From Actinomycetota bacterium (GTDB lineage Bacteria > Actinomycetota > Thermoleophilia > BMS3ABIN01), in contig JAMCPM010000008.1 in the NCBI GenBank assembly GCA_023382335.1, positions 62,001-126,000 of the forward strand: DNA of 64,000 nucleotides. Reading direction: 5' to 3'. Positions 45,247 through 53,667 of this stretch are shown piece after piece. A program made the position numbers and the translations under genes. Each line of letters starts with the position of its first letter. Position 1 is the first letter of the stretch. The notes below the pieces were generated by a model that searched no databases, was not told the DNA's origin, and worked only from the letters and a program-made list of their open reading frames with translations.

Positions 45247-46577
45247 TGACGCAGGAATTTGGGGATGTCGGCGGCTTCACGAACCCCGACCTGCACTTCC
45301 CAGCCCTCGCCCAGCTCTTCATCGAGCTCGCCTGAGATCTGGGCCACGTAGCCGGGGATGATGACCTTCCTGTGCGGCGCCTTCTCCTCGATGCCGCTCT
45401 TCTTGAGGAAGGGCGCGATGGCGTCGGCCACGAACTTGCCGGCGGCCCAGGCGGTCAGCACCGACTGGCCCTCGACGTCCATGATGCACAGCCAGGCCGG
45501 CACCTTGCTGGCCTCGACCTCGGAGGAGACGGTGAAATATGTCAGCGAGAAGTTGGTGGTCACCAGGATCGGCGAATCCGGCCCCGGATCGTTGATCGGA
45601 TAGACGCCCTGGTCCATCTGCATCGGCCGCTGCGGGTCGGTGTAGATGTTCTGGCTCAAGTACAGCAGCGGCATCACCCGGGCCGGGTCCAGATCGGACA
45701 GGATGACAAAACCGGTGTACTTGGCGATGAAGACGGAAGCGTAGACCGCCTCGAGCATCTTGTCGCCGGTCATCAGACAGGGAAAACCTATAGTCGGGAA
45801 GCCCAGCGCGCGGAAGGTCTTCTTGATTGCGGCGCGGCGGATGAGCGTCTGGTTCATCAGCACATCGCCGAGCGAGCTGGAAGACGGGTCGAGTACGACT
45901 TCCTTGAAATCGCCGTCGAGCGCTTTCTGTCCCAGTTCGGCGAGTTTGTCAAGCGTATCGGCCTTGATGGCGAAGGGAACGTCGAGCTCCCTGGCCACCT
46001 CGGCGACGGCGTCGAAATTGGATTCGTTGGCGGCGTAGAGCAGCGGCTTGTTGGCCTTGATCGGCTCGGCGGCGGCCTTGAGCGCCGCGGCGTCGTCGCT
46101 CATGATCACGACGGCGGCACAGGCGATCTCGACGGCCATGGCCGCCAGCTTTGCGAGCTTGGCGGCGTCGTTGGACTTGACCGCCGCCAGGCGCGGCCTT
46201 AAGTTCTGGCCCACGTAGTTGAATTCAGTCTGCTTGAGCTGTGTCAGCAGGGAAGCGACCTGCGCCTCGTCCATCTCATCGGTGATCAGCACGCCCAGGC
46301 CGGGAAGATGCTCGAAGCGCTTCTCGTGCCTGTAGAGGACTGTTTCCTCACCGACGGTGACAGCCATGTCGCCGGAGCCGACGGTTACCTTGCGCACCGG
46401 GGGAGCAGAAGCCTCGCCCAGGGCTGCTTTGGCCTCATCGCTGACGTAGGGGCACTGGTCCAGCTCCGCCTTGCCGGCGGCAAGCTGCATGGCGAAAGCC
46501 ATACAAGTCGGAAACCCGCACTCCTTGCAGTTAGTCTTGGCAAGCAGCTTGAATATTTGCAGACCGCTAAGAGCCAC
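45231..46577 (-). CDS. acsC: Corrinoid iron-sulfur protein large subunit
   Basis: The 448-residue protein (the family is about 446) starts at GTG after GGGAG. The N-terminal domain has the [4Fe-4S] motif TNCKECGFPTCMAFAMQLAA and a later Cys in LDQCPY. A TIM barrel and the C-terminal cobamide-binding domain follow. With AcsD it carries the methyl group from AcsE to acetyl-CoA synthase. It overlaps the downstream oxidoreductase by 16 bases. A 337-base structured gap separates it from acsB. Confidence 0.95.
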   Translation of the reverse strand: MALSGLQIFKLLAKTNCKECGFPTCMAFAMQLAAGKAELDQCPYVSDEAKAALGEASAPPVRKVTVGSGDMAVTVGEETVLYRHEKRFEHLPGLGVLITDEMDEAQVASLLTQLKQTEFNYVGQNLRPRLAAVKSNDAAKLAKLAAMAVEIACAAVVIMSDDAAALKAAAEPIKANKPLLYAANESNFDAVAEVARELDVPFAIKADTLDKLAELGQKALDGDFKEVVLDPSSSSLGDVLMNQTLIRRAAIKKTFRALGFPTIGFPCLMTGDKMLEAVYASVFIAKYTGFVILSDLDPARVMPLLYLSQNIYTDPQRPMQMDQGVYPINDPGPDSPILVTTNFSLTYFTVSSEVEASKVPAWLCIMDVEGQSVLTAWAAGKFVADAIAPFLKKSGIEEKAPHRKVIIPGYVAQISGELDEELGEGWEVQVGVREAADIPKFLRQWSAN

Positions 46578-46632
46578 AGCTCACACTCCCTTCAAAACCG
46601 CGTACTTTGTTGATAAGAACTTTGAATAGGTC

Positions 46633-46686
46633 CAGGCTAATTTGCCCTGATGACAAGCAAGACGAGTCACATGGCAAATTAGCCTG
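46633..46686. repeat. Perfect 14-bp inverted repeat upstream of acsC
   Basis: CAGGCTAATTTGCC at 46633-46646 and its exact complement at 46673-46686 enclose 26 bases. The repeat lies about 56 bases upstream of the acsC start. It could form an RNA hairpin in the leader or bind a dimeric regulator. It is A/T-richer than its surroundings. Confidence 0.7.
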
Positions 46687-46770
46687 TACCCGTTTAACCC
46701 TTTTCAAGAAATGCACGGTCTTGCGGCCATGCGCGGAAATCAAACACAAACGAACGGTCCCGGAAAAGAC

Positions 46771-46903
46771 CCGGTGGCCGAACAGGTTTCACCGGCGGGG
46801 GCGGGCTTTCCCGCAGCGGCACTCTTGAGCGCGCAAACGGCTGGTCTTTATAGACCGGGCCTGTGCGCGAACGGTGCCGCCAGGGGAAGCCCACCCCCGC
46901 CGG
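46771..46903 (-). ncRNA. Nested intergenic hairpin between acsB and acsC (candidate cis-regulatory RNA)
   Basis: Starting 12 bases after the acsB stop, a segment of about 112 bases folds into one long hairpin. The outer imperfect arms are 46883-46903 and 46792-46812 (about 20 bp). Inside are GTGCCGC/GCGGCAC, TGCGCG/CGCGCA, and a terminal GGTCT-TTAT-AGACC stem-loop. A second helix, CCGGTG (46771-46776) with CACCGG (46790-46795), uses four bases of the outer arm, so the two folds exclude each other. I recognise no known riboswitch class. The rest of 46578-46914 holds no gene. Confidence 0.55.
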
Positions 46904-46914
46904 AAATAAACAGC

Positions 46915-49113
46915 TTAGAACATCGGGTCCATTTCCAGGGCCGGATGGCCGACCTTGGTCAGGTACTCGAGCACTTCCGATTCCTCGGTGGCCTCTTCCT
47001 CGGTGCAGATCTTGTCCACCAGGTCCGGGGCGCCGGCCTTCTCGGCCGCCTTCTCAAGGATCTCGCGCATCTCTTCCTTGAGCTCCTTGGGCATCCAGAC
47101 CAGGCGCTTGATGCCGCCGTCGGCTGAGATGAACTTGGGCGAGCCCATGTAGAAACGGGAGTGCCCCAGGAAGCCCGGGCTCTGCACGCCGCCGCCGACC
47201 GAACCGGCCAGGGTCGAGAACTTCATGCCCGAAGGCGTCTCGCCCTTGAACTCGCGGTTGACGGTCATGATGCCGTTGCACATCGGCAGGATGCAGCTGA
47301 TGACCTCGAAGCAGCCGCAGGAGGTCATGGGGTTCTCGAGCATGGAGTAGGTGTTGAACGCCTCTACCATTCCCTGTGAATGTTCCTTGACGTACTCGTT
47401 GACGCCGCTCCACTGGCCGCGGGCCTCGTCGACGGTCTCGCCCTTGGCGACCGGCTGGTTGCCACCCGTCGGATTCATCTCATAGGCGGCCTTGCCGTCG
47501 AGCCAGTTGTAAGAGCCGCAGAGGCCCGGACGCTCCGGCGTGATCACGCAGACGTGCGTGGGCGCGAAGCTCTGGCAGAGGATACAGGAATAGAAGGTGT
47601 CGACGCTCTCGTCGGTCAGGCTTCCCAGGCGCTCGTCACGCTCGTGGTATGCCTTGGTGGCCTTCTCGAGGATGCGCTCGACATCTTCCTGTTTGGTATA
47701 GATGGTGACCTGGACCTTGTCCACGACCTCGCCGAAATCGGCGTGATAGCGGGCATGGATGATCTTGCCGAGATGCTCGAAGGTGAAGCCGGCCTCCTTG
47801 GCCCGGTTGCTGATGCGCATCCAGACGGTGTCGCGCTGACCCATGTGCAGCACGCCCTCGGCCTCGTTGAAGAACGTGTGGCCCTGGCGCTCGAGGATCG
47901 GCTCGAAGTCTTTCTGCATCTTGCGGCCGGAGACCTCGACGTGGATGGCGAACGGAACCGTGGAGCCCTGCTCGAGATCGGCGATCTCGGGGCCTACCAC
48001 CGTGACCTTGCCGTCCTCGACGTCATCGGCGATCTCGGTGAACTCGCAGCCGATCGACTTGGGACCGGCCATCTCCACCCAGTACTCACCCTTGCGGATG
48101 CGCTCCCCCTCGAAAGCGGGGCTGTAGGCAACCGGCACAGGAACCTCGGTGACGACGACCTTGAGTCCGCGCACTTCGATGGCGCGGGCAACGATGTCGT
48201 TGCATTCGACGTTGCTGACCACGTGCTCGTAGGTGCAGACGCCGGTCGGCAGGATCTCGGGGATGTCGCTAGTGGCGATGGTCGGGAAGCCATAGGAGAT
48301 GGCGCCGGCCGCCGCGGCGTATTTCTTGTCGGTCACATGACCGAAGGCCAGCACGAAGGCGAAGACCCGGTCCTTGTTATATTTGAGGACGTTGCGGTAA
48401 TCGCCGGGCTGGACGCCGCCGAAGGCGAGCGCCGCGCGCGTGGCGAAACCAAGCGACCAGATATGGCCGGAGACGTAGGGGCTGAAGGGCACCAGGCGGG
48501 TGTTCCAGCCCAGCTCGACGCCGCCCTCCACCAGCTGCTCGGCGAAGCTGACGCCGTTGTCCTTGCCGGCGATGAAGACATAGAGCATCTTCTGTTTCAG
48601 TTCCTGGGCGATCTGCACCGCGGTCTCGACGTCCGGAGCCGCGCCGGTGATGGCGGCGAATCCGGGGGCGGTGCCGTCGACGAACTCGACGCCGCGCTCG
48701 CGCATGATGACGTCGTCAGCAGCACCGAGCCAGAGGTTGTCTTCCGTGGGCGCGTCGGTCTCGGAATAGAAACCGGGCTCCAGCACGTACCTCAGCGACT
48801 CGAGGATCTCGCAGGAGAACAGGGTGGCGACGCCGGCGTCCAGCGCCGTGCCCAGATACGGGGTCCACAGCTTCGCGGCCGGACCCTCGGGCAGCAGCTC
48901 GCGGGCGTGCTTTAAGGGCGCCTCCATGTCCTTGACCTTCTCGACCTTCATGCCGGTCAGGCCGTAGATGACCGGCAGATAATAGCCGGTGTTGGGCAGA
49001 TTGATGTCGGCCTCGGGGCCGGCGGTATCGATCGCCTTCTGCAGGGCTTCCTCGGCCTCGTTGACGAACTGGTGGGCTCCGGCGATAACCGATGATGCGA
49101 TTAATTTGCTCAT
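46915..49113 (-). CDS. acsB: Acetyl-CoA synthase (CO dehydrogenase/ACS complex beta subunit)
   Basis: The 732-residue protein matches bacterial AcsB in length (about 729). The A-cluster ligands are visible near residues 510-610: SCILCQSFAPTHVC, GLCGSYNWLDG and TSCGCFEV. The N-terminal domain contacts CooS, and the C-terminal domain receives the methyl group. The ATG is preceded by a strong AGGAGGAG site lying across the cooS stop. It condenses CO, methyl and CoA to acetyl-CoA. Confidence 0.97.
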   Translation of the reverse strand: MSKLIASSVIAGAHQFVNEAEEALQKAIDTAGPEADINLPNTGYYLPVIYGLTGMKVEKVKDMEAPLKHARELLPEGPAAKLWTPYLGTALDAGVATLFSCEILESLRYVLEPGFYSETDAPTEDNLWLGAADDVIMRERGVEFVDGTAPGFAAITGAAPDVETAVQIAQELKQKMLYVFIAGKDNGVSFAEQLVEGGVELGWNTRLVPFSPYVSGHIWSLGFATRAALAFGGVQPGDYRNVLKYNKDRVFAFVLAFGHVTDKKYAAAAGAISYGFPTIATSDIPEILPTGVCTYEHVVSNVECNDIVARAIEVRGLKVVVTEVPVPVAYSPAFEGERIRKGEYWVEMAGPKSIGCEFTEIADDVEDGKVTVVGPEIADLEQGSTVPFAIHVEVSGRKMQKDFEPILERQGHTFFNEAEGVLHMGQRDTVWMRISNRAKEAGFTFEHLGKIIHARYHADFGEVVDKVQVTIYTKQEDVERILEKATKAYHERDERLGSLTDESVDTFYSCILCQSFAPTHVCVITPERPGLCGSYNWLDGKAAYEMNPTGGNQPVAKGETVDEARGQWSGVNEYVKEHSQGMVEAFNTYSMLENPMTSCGCFEVISCILPMCNGIMTVNREFKGETPSGMKFSTLAGSVGGGVQSPGFLGHSRFYMGSPKFISADGGIKRLVWMPKELKEEMREILEKAAEKAGAPDLVDKICTEEEATEESEVLEYLTKVGHPALEMDPMF

Positions 49114-49122
49114 TCTCTCCTC

Positions 49123-51090
49123 CTACAGCTCTCGCCGGGCGGCCATGTCTAGCAGCACGCGCTCTTTTTCCTCGTGGATGCCGAGGGCTTCTCTCTTCTC
49201 CTGGATCTTGTTCAGCACCATCTCCAGGATCTTCTCCTTCTGAGGCTCGAAGACCAGCTGACCGCCGACCTTCTTTTCCCAGCCATTGCTCATGATGTCA
49301 ACGACTTCAGTGCAGTCAGCTACGGGATTACGTACGCCAAAGACCACATAAACGCCGGAAGCGGCCGCATAAGTGCCGATGGCCAGGGCCTTCTCGCAGT
49401 AGTATTCCGGACAGATAGCCGCGACCGGCAGGTCGGAGATGTCCTCGCCAAGCCCGCCTTCCTCGACTACCTGGGCAAGGATCGTCATGATGCGCGAATT
49501 ATCCACGCAGCTGCCCAGGTGCAGTACCGGCGGGATGCCGACGGCTTCACAGACTTCGCGCAAGCCCTCGCCCGCCTCGTCCAGCAGCTCCGGCTTCAAC
49601 AAGCCGTGCTTGGCGGACGCATGCGCCGCGCATCCTGTCTGGACCACCAGGATGTTGTTCTTGATCAGCTCTTTCACCAGGTAGATGATGCCTTCATCCT
49701 GGGTAACGCGCGGGTTGTTGCAGCCGACGATGGCGACCGCGCCCTGGATCTTGCCGTTCATGATGTTGTCGTTGAGCGGCCTGAACGAAGCGCGGTATTT
49801 GCCGCCAAGCATGTAATTGATGTATTCGTGAGAGAATCCCGCGACCATGTCGTCCTTGTACTGGGGGATCTCGACCACACCGCGATTGGCGTAGTTGTCG
49901 ATGCCCATCCTGACGATGTCCTTGGCGATGTCCAGCGCATGCTCCTCATCGAACTCGACGTGGGTGGCGTTGGGGATCTTCGCCTTGGGCGAGGTGGTGA
50001 TCAGCTTGGTGTGGAACTTCTCGGCCAGAGGCTGCAGCGCCTGCATGACACACTGCACATCGACGATCATGGCGTCGACGGCGCCGGTAATGATCGCCAG
50101 CTCCTGATGCAGGAAGTTGCCCGCGGGTGGAATGCCATGACGCTGGAGGACCTCGTTGGCGGTGCAGCAGATGCCGGCGAGGGTGATGCCCTTGGCGCCC
50201 TTGCTCCTGGCGTATTCTATGACCTCGGGGTCCTGGGCGGCGGCGACGATCATCTCCGAGAGAGTCGGCTCATGCCCGTGGACGATGATATTGACGTCCT
50301 CTTCCTTGAGAACGCCCAGGTTGGCCTCTGAAACCAGCGGTTTCGGAGTACCGAAGAGAATGTCGGAGAGGTCGGTGGCCAGCATGGCGCCGCCCCAGCC
50401 GTCGGCCAGCGAAGTGCGCATGCCCTGGTCGAGCAGATGGTCGGCGTCCTGGTCCACGCCCACGTGGGTGCGGTGCATGCTTTCGACGATCTCGCGATCG
50501 ACTCCGCGAGGCACCAGCCCGAGCTTTTGCCAGATCTCCTGCCGTTTCTTCGGGGCGCGCGCCACATAATCAAGCTCGTCATTGACTACGCCGTTGAAAT
50601 TATCCAGCGCCCGTTGCGCGACCTCGCCGGCGATGTCATTGATCTCGCGGCCTTCAGTCGGAATGTTCAGCAAGGCGGCAACAGCGTTGAGCTTTTCGGT
50701 ATCCTTGACCTCATAGCCCTGAACATCACCCTTGGAAACTGCAAGCAGCGTCCTGGCGATGTCGCGGCCGTGGTCGGAGTGCGCCGCGACGCCTCCGGCG
50801 ATGGAACGGACCATGTAGCGGGCGCCGATTGTGCCGTGCGTCGCTCCGCAGATGCCGGTCTTTTCCTCGGCGTTCTTGCCGACGAGCCGGCAGGGTCCCA
50901 TGGCGCACAGCTGGCAACAGGAGCCGGCCGCGCCGATGGGGCAGGCCTTCATCTCATCCACGCGGGAGAAGACAGTGCTCAGGCCTTCGGCGTCAGCCTT
51001 GGCGATCATCTGGAGAGCCGCCGGGTCTATGCTCTTGGCCCGTGGCTCTTCCTTCGTTTTCTTTGGTTTTGTTTCTTCTGTATCACTCAT
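49123..51090 (-). CDS. acsA: Anaerobic Ni-Fe carbon monoxide dehydrogenase catalytic subunit
   Basis: The 655-residue protein has the N-terminal B/D-cluster cysteines CPIGAAGSCCQLCAMGPCRL and GICGATHGTIGARY. Downstream it has HGHEPTLSEMIV, CCTANEVLQRHG, VDVQCVMQAL, GCNNPRV, QTGCAAHASAKHG, LHLGSCVDNSR and CPEYYCEKA, the last group including C-cluster ligands. It reversibly reduces CO2 to CO, passed through a tunnel to AcsB. The start overlaps the acsD stop (ATGA). CooC for nickel insertion is 5 kb away. Confidence 0.97.
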   Translation of the reverse strand: MSDTEETKPKKTKEEPRAKSIDPAALQMIAKADAEGLSTVFSRVDEMKACPIGAAGSCCQLCAMGPCRLVGKNAEEKTGICGATHGTIGARYMVRSIAGGVAAHSDHGRDIARTLLAVSKGDVQGYEVKDTEKLNAVAALLNIPTEGREINDIAGEVAQRALDNFNGVVNDELDYVARAPKKRQEIWQKLGLVPRGVDREIVESMHRTHVGVDQDADHLLDQGMRTSLADGWGGAMLATDLSDILFGTPKPLVSEANLGVLKEEDVNIIVHGHEPTLSEMIVAAAQDPEVIEYARSKGAKGITLAGICCTANEVLQRHGIPPAGNFLHQELAIITGAVDAMIVDVQCVMQALQPLAEKFHTKLITTSPKAKIPNATHVEFDEEHALDIAKDIVRMGIDNYANRGVVEIPQYKDDMVAGFSHEYINYMLGGKYRASFRPLNDNIMNGKIQGAVAIVGCNNPRVTQDEGIIYLVKELIKNNILVVQTGCAAHASAKHGLLKPELLDEAGEGLREVCEAVGIPPVLHLGSCVDNSRIMTILAQVVEEGGLGEDISDLPVAAICPEYYCEKALAIGTYAAASGVYVVFGVRNPVADCTEVVDIMSNGWEKKVGGQLVFEPQKEKILEMVLNKIQEKREALGIHEEKERVLLDMAARREL

Positions 51091-52043
51091 GACGCAACTT
51101 TCTCCTTAGATTGTGCCTGAAGCCCGTCTATGGCGGTCCGGACGAGTTCGACAGCCTTGGGATGACGCATCACCAGGATGTCCGTACCAGCTAACAAGAG
51201 GGTGGTAGCGGTGATTGCCTCCCAGAGGATGCCCCGTGTTTCCACATTTCCGTAGGTGGGCTCTTCTTCTTCGCTGACCCTGGATTCCTTGGCCTTCCAG
51301 GTCTCGGGAGCCAGGTTGTTGAGGATCGGCATCTGCATCTTGCCGTCGTTCTGTACAAGCGCGGCCAGCCGGTCCCTCTCCATAATAGAATAGCAATACT
51401 CCAGACCGTAGCCCAAGGCTCCAGTCGTGGGATCGATGATGATTTTGTCCTCGGGAACGCCCAGCTGCGTCAGCAGCACATTCAGCTGTTTGGCCAGGTT
51501 GACGTCCATCGAGGTGAAGCCGACCACGGTCTTCTTGTAGCCCATGGCGGCGGCGCCGATCAGCCGGTGGTTTGAATCGTCGACCGGACCCATGGGGATG
51601 TTGTCGTCAGCCATGACTTCGGCGACTTTCTTGAGCACTTCGGCGTCCTTGTCAGGGGTGCCGGTGCCGTAAACGATCAGGGGGATATCGATGGCCTCGT
51701 TGACCTTTTTGACGGTCTCGGCCGCCGACTCCGGCGAGGCGTCGCTGCCGTTGGGGTCGATGCTGCGCAGCTGCAGGCAGATGGCATCGGCCTTGAACTC
51801 GTCCTGGCACTTCTTGGCCCAGGCGACAGGGTCGCCCATGACGTCGGCGTAAACACTCTGCACGGCCTCGGGCCATTCCTGGGGCTCGTCGTAGACTTCC
51901 ATGGCCACCATCGGCGCATTCGGCATCTCGCCTTCCCAGAGGTGGAAGGGGAAGGTGGTCTCACCACCGACCTTCTTATCTTTTCCTATCGTGACTTCGC
52001 GTATCGTGCCCTTGCAGGTTTCAATTGGCGGTTCAAAAGACAA
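51087..52043 (-). CDS. acsD: Corrinoid iron-sulfur protein small subunit
   Basis: The TTG at 52043 has AAGGAGAGG six bases upstream and gives 318 residues (MSFEPPIETCKGTIREV). A GTG six codons earlier lacks a ribosome site. TIM-barrel segments are ADAICLQLRSIDPNGSD, VYGTGTPDKDAEVLKK, ANHR-like DSNHRLIGAAAMGYKK and IIIDPTTGALGYGLEY. AcsD forms the heterodimer with AcsC and faces AcsE. As first gene of the operon it has a 240-base leader with its own promoter and hairpin. Confidence 0.94.
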   Translation of the reverse strand: MSFEPPIETCKGTIREVTIGKDKKVGGETTFPFHLWEGEMPNAPMVAMEVYDEPQEWPEAVQSVYADVMGDPVAWAKKCQDEFKADAICLQLRSIDPNGSDASPESAAETVKKVNEAIDIPLIVYGTGTPDKDAEVLKKVAEVMADDNIPMGPVDDSNHRLIGAAAMGYKKTVVGFTSMDVNLAKQLNVLLTQLGVPEDKIIIDPTTGALGYGLEYCYSIMERDRLAALVQNDGKMQMPILNNLAPETWKAKESRVSEEEEPTYGNVETRGILWEAITATTLLLAGTDILVMRHPKAVELVRTAIDGLQAQSKEKVAS

Positions 52044-52187
52044 GACAGCCCTCTCCTTCACTCGGTTTTGATATCAGGGGGACATCATCGCAGCGCTCCC
52101 GCAGGAATTCCGGGGACCGACGATGGAAAAGCGGCACGCCATTTGGTTCAGCGTGCAGCTCCGGGGTCCGCCCAGCCCTAAAATATT

Positions 52188-52244
52188 AAAGGTTCGAGGC
52201 GCAAGCCGAAAAACCACACCCCGGCTTGGCGAACTCGGACCTTT
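52188..52244 (-). promoter_or_regulatory. Leader hairpin of the acs operon (possible attenuator)
   Basis: In the acsD leader, outer arms 52234-52244 and 52188-52198 pair at 10 of 11 positions, with an inner perfect CAAGCCG/CGGCTTG stem. On the transcribed strand the hairpin is followed by AATATTTTAG, which is U-rich but interrupted. It lies about 40 bases after the predicted transcription start and 145 bases before acsD. It could terminate early or protect the transcript. Confidence 0.5.
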
Positions 52245-52288
52245 GCCCGCACTTAGTACATTGTTTCACAAGCTTTGGGTAATGGGAG

Positions 52289-52318
52289 ATAATATCATCG
52301 CCGAGAGGCGACAGTCAA
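52289..52318 (-). promoter_or_regulatory. Predicted promoter of the acsD-cooS-acsB operon
   Basis: On the minus strand TTGACT (52313-52318) and TATTAT (52289-52294) are 18 bases apart. Transcription from here would start near 52282 and give a leader of about 240 bases before acsD. No gene is seen between 52044 and 52417. Confidence 0.65.
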
Positions 52319-52356
52319 TAAGTATTATAGATGCCGATCATGGTATTCAGCGTTAG

Positions 52357-52390
52357 GAAAAAGAAGAGGCGGACCCGCAGGGTCCGCCTC
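52357..52390 (-). terminator. Rho-independent terminator after the LPXTG protein gene
   Basis: The perfect 10-bp stem 52366-52375 / 52381-52390 has a 5-base loop and is followed on the minus strand by TTCTTTTTCC. It lies 28 bases beyond the stop of the 52418-52759 gene and just upstream of the acs promoter, insulating the two units. Confidence 0.88.
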
Positions 52391-52417
52391 GTTAAGTTCA
52401 GCTCAGGTCAGCTCCCG

Positions 52418-52759
52418 TTATTTGCTGGAGAGCCGCTTCCTCATCATCAGGGCTCCCATGCCCACGGCCATGAGTCCGGCGGCCGGGATCAGCAGAAAAG
52501 CTCCGGTGCTCGGCAGGGACGTGGCGCCGGTATTAACGCTGCCGGCGGTATTAGCGCTGCCGACGGAAGAACCACCGGTGCCGCTGGAGCCCGGGCCAGG
52601 CGTGGTCGGATTGGTCACGGTGCCGAGATACTGGTCGCCAGACCCTCCGTACTCTTCGCCCGCGGGAGTCGCGGCGCTGGAAGCCGCCATGGCGTGCACG
52701 GCGATCATTCCGGCAAATACCAGGACCAACATGGAAATGAGTATAATCCGGATCCTCAT
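52418..52759 (-). CDS. Small LPXTG-type cell-wall-anchored protein
   Basis: The 113-residue protein starts at ATG with AGGAG five bases upstream. It has an N-terminal signal peptide (about 28 residues, ending near VHAMAA). A Gly/Ser/Thr-rich middle of about 50 residues follows, then the sorting signal LPSTG at about 82-86 (counting from this ATG), a hydrophobic helix and the basic tail MRKRLSSK. It should be anchored to peptidoglycan by a sortase, none of which is in the window. The mature exposed part is only about 55 residues and has no recognisable domain. A second protein of this kind lies at 53740-54237. Confidence 0.8.
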   Translation of the reverse strand: MRIRIILISMLVLVFAGMIAVHAMAASSAATPAGEEYGGSGDQYLGTVTNPTTPGPGSSGTGGSSVGSANTAGSVNTGATSLPSTGAFLLIPAAGLMAVGMGALMMRKRLSSK

Positions 52760-52995
52760 CAAAACTCCTTTACGGCTCCATTCCCCTTGAAGCCTTCAAG
52801 CTTCGCTCGATTCAGGGAACATGCGAATGGAACATTACAGAAAAAAATTGTACCCCGGAAGGGTATCCGCAGTCAAATGCTTAATTTTACCCCCGATTGG
52901 ATATTTATATATCAATTACCGGCGAAGGTGAACCGGTTCCGTCTGCCGCAAAAATGTGGGAGGCAGGTCCCGGTCCCTGAAACTTAGGAGGACAA

Positions 52996-53259
52996 ATGGG
53001 CTACACCCAGGTTGGGCTCGAAGACAAGCTGTACGAGATGTACCCGGAGCTGATGGAGCACAAGATCGCCCTGAGGCTCAGCTTCGACGAGGAGAGGAAC
53101 GCGTGGGTCATCCGGTTCGAAAAGGGCGGCCACAGCCGCTATGCCTTCCTGGACAAGGCCGACGCCGACGCCTGCATGGATGGGGTCTCCTGCATCTATC
53201 TGGGCACGCTGATCGATCAGTACGTCCTCGATCTGGAAAAGGAACTGGGAATCCTCTGA
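52996..53259 (+). CDS. Unrecognised 87-residue protein upstream of a DsrC-like gene
   Basis: The ATG has an excellent ribosome site (TTAGGAGGACAA). The protein is soluble and acidic, with two cysteines close together in DACMDGVSCIYLG (near 60-66) and a mixed alpha/beta pattern. I do not recognise the family. It is followed 66 bases later by the DsrC-like gene on the same strand, and the two are probably cotranscribed. They form a two-gene plus-strand island between minus-strand WLP operons. The leader 52760-52995 contains a CTGCC/GGCAG hairpin and no clear promoter. Confidence 0.7.
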   Translation: MGYTQVGLEDKLYEMYPELMEHKIALRLSFDEERNAWVIRFEKGGHSRYAFLDKADADACMDGVSCIYLGTLIDQYVLDLEKELGIL

Positions 53260-53325
53260 TTTTTGCGAGAACTTCTAACGACACCGGGCGGGACTGGCAT
53301 CCCCCGGCCCGGAGAAAGGACTGAA

Positions 53326-53655
53326 ATGGAAACCGAGAATCCGGATGTGATCACCGATGACGAGAAGGGTTACCTCACCGATCCCGAAAGCTGGAACGAG
53401 AACATCGCCCGTCAGCTGGCCAGACGTGAGGGCATCGATGAGCTGACCGACGAGATGATGGACGTGATCCGCTTCATGCGGTCTTTCTACAAGACTTACG
53501 GCTCGTTCCCCATCCTCAACTCGGTCTGCAAGAACGTCCAGCAGCCAAAGGAGTGCGTCAACGAGGAGTTCATCGACCCCCTGAAGGCCTGGAAGATCGC
53601 CGGACTGCCATATCCGGGCGAAGAGGTCATCTATTACCTGAACCGGCCTCTCTAA
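53326..53655 (+). CDS. DsrC/TusE-like protein lacking the C-terminal redox cysteines
   Basis: The 109-residue protein starts at an ATG preceded by GGAGAAAGGA. It follows the DsrC/TusE pattern: KGYLTDPESWNENIARQLAR, EGIDELTDEMMDVIRFMRSF, then the family's closing KIAGLPYPG. The conserved cysteine before KIAGLP is Trp89, and the penultimate Cys of the C-terminal arm is replaced by a longer EEVIYYLNRPL tail. Two other cysteines exist (Cys68, Cys77). It therefore cannot work as a normal DsrC sulfur carrier and is more like the regulatory DsrC-like group. It follows the unrecognised 87-residue protein. Confidence 0.78.
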   Translation: METENPDVITDDEKGYLTDPESWNENIARQLARREGIDELTDEMMDVIRFMRSFYKTYGSFPILNSVCKNVQQPKECVNEEFIDPLKAWKIAGLPYPGEEVIYYLNRPL

Positions 53656-53667
53656 ACAGCGAAGCCC

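Noticed and set aside
46578-46914. A cobalamin or tetrahydrofolate riboswitch before acsC
   Set aside because: The region is structured, and a GGTGAAACC string recalls the B12 element, but the other conserved boxes of either class are not present.
47380-48915. Long plus-strand frame (511 codons) opposite acsB
   Set aside because: acsB is unmistakable on the minus strand. The antisense frame has no recognisable domain and no ribosome site.
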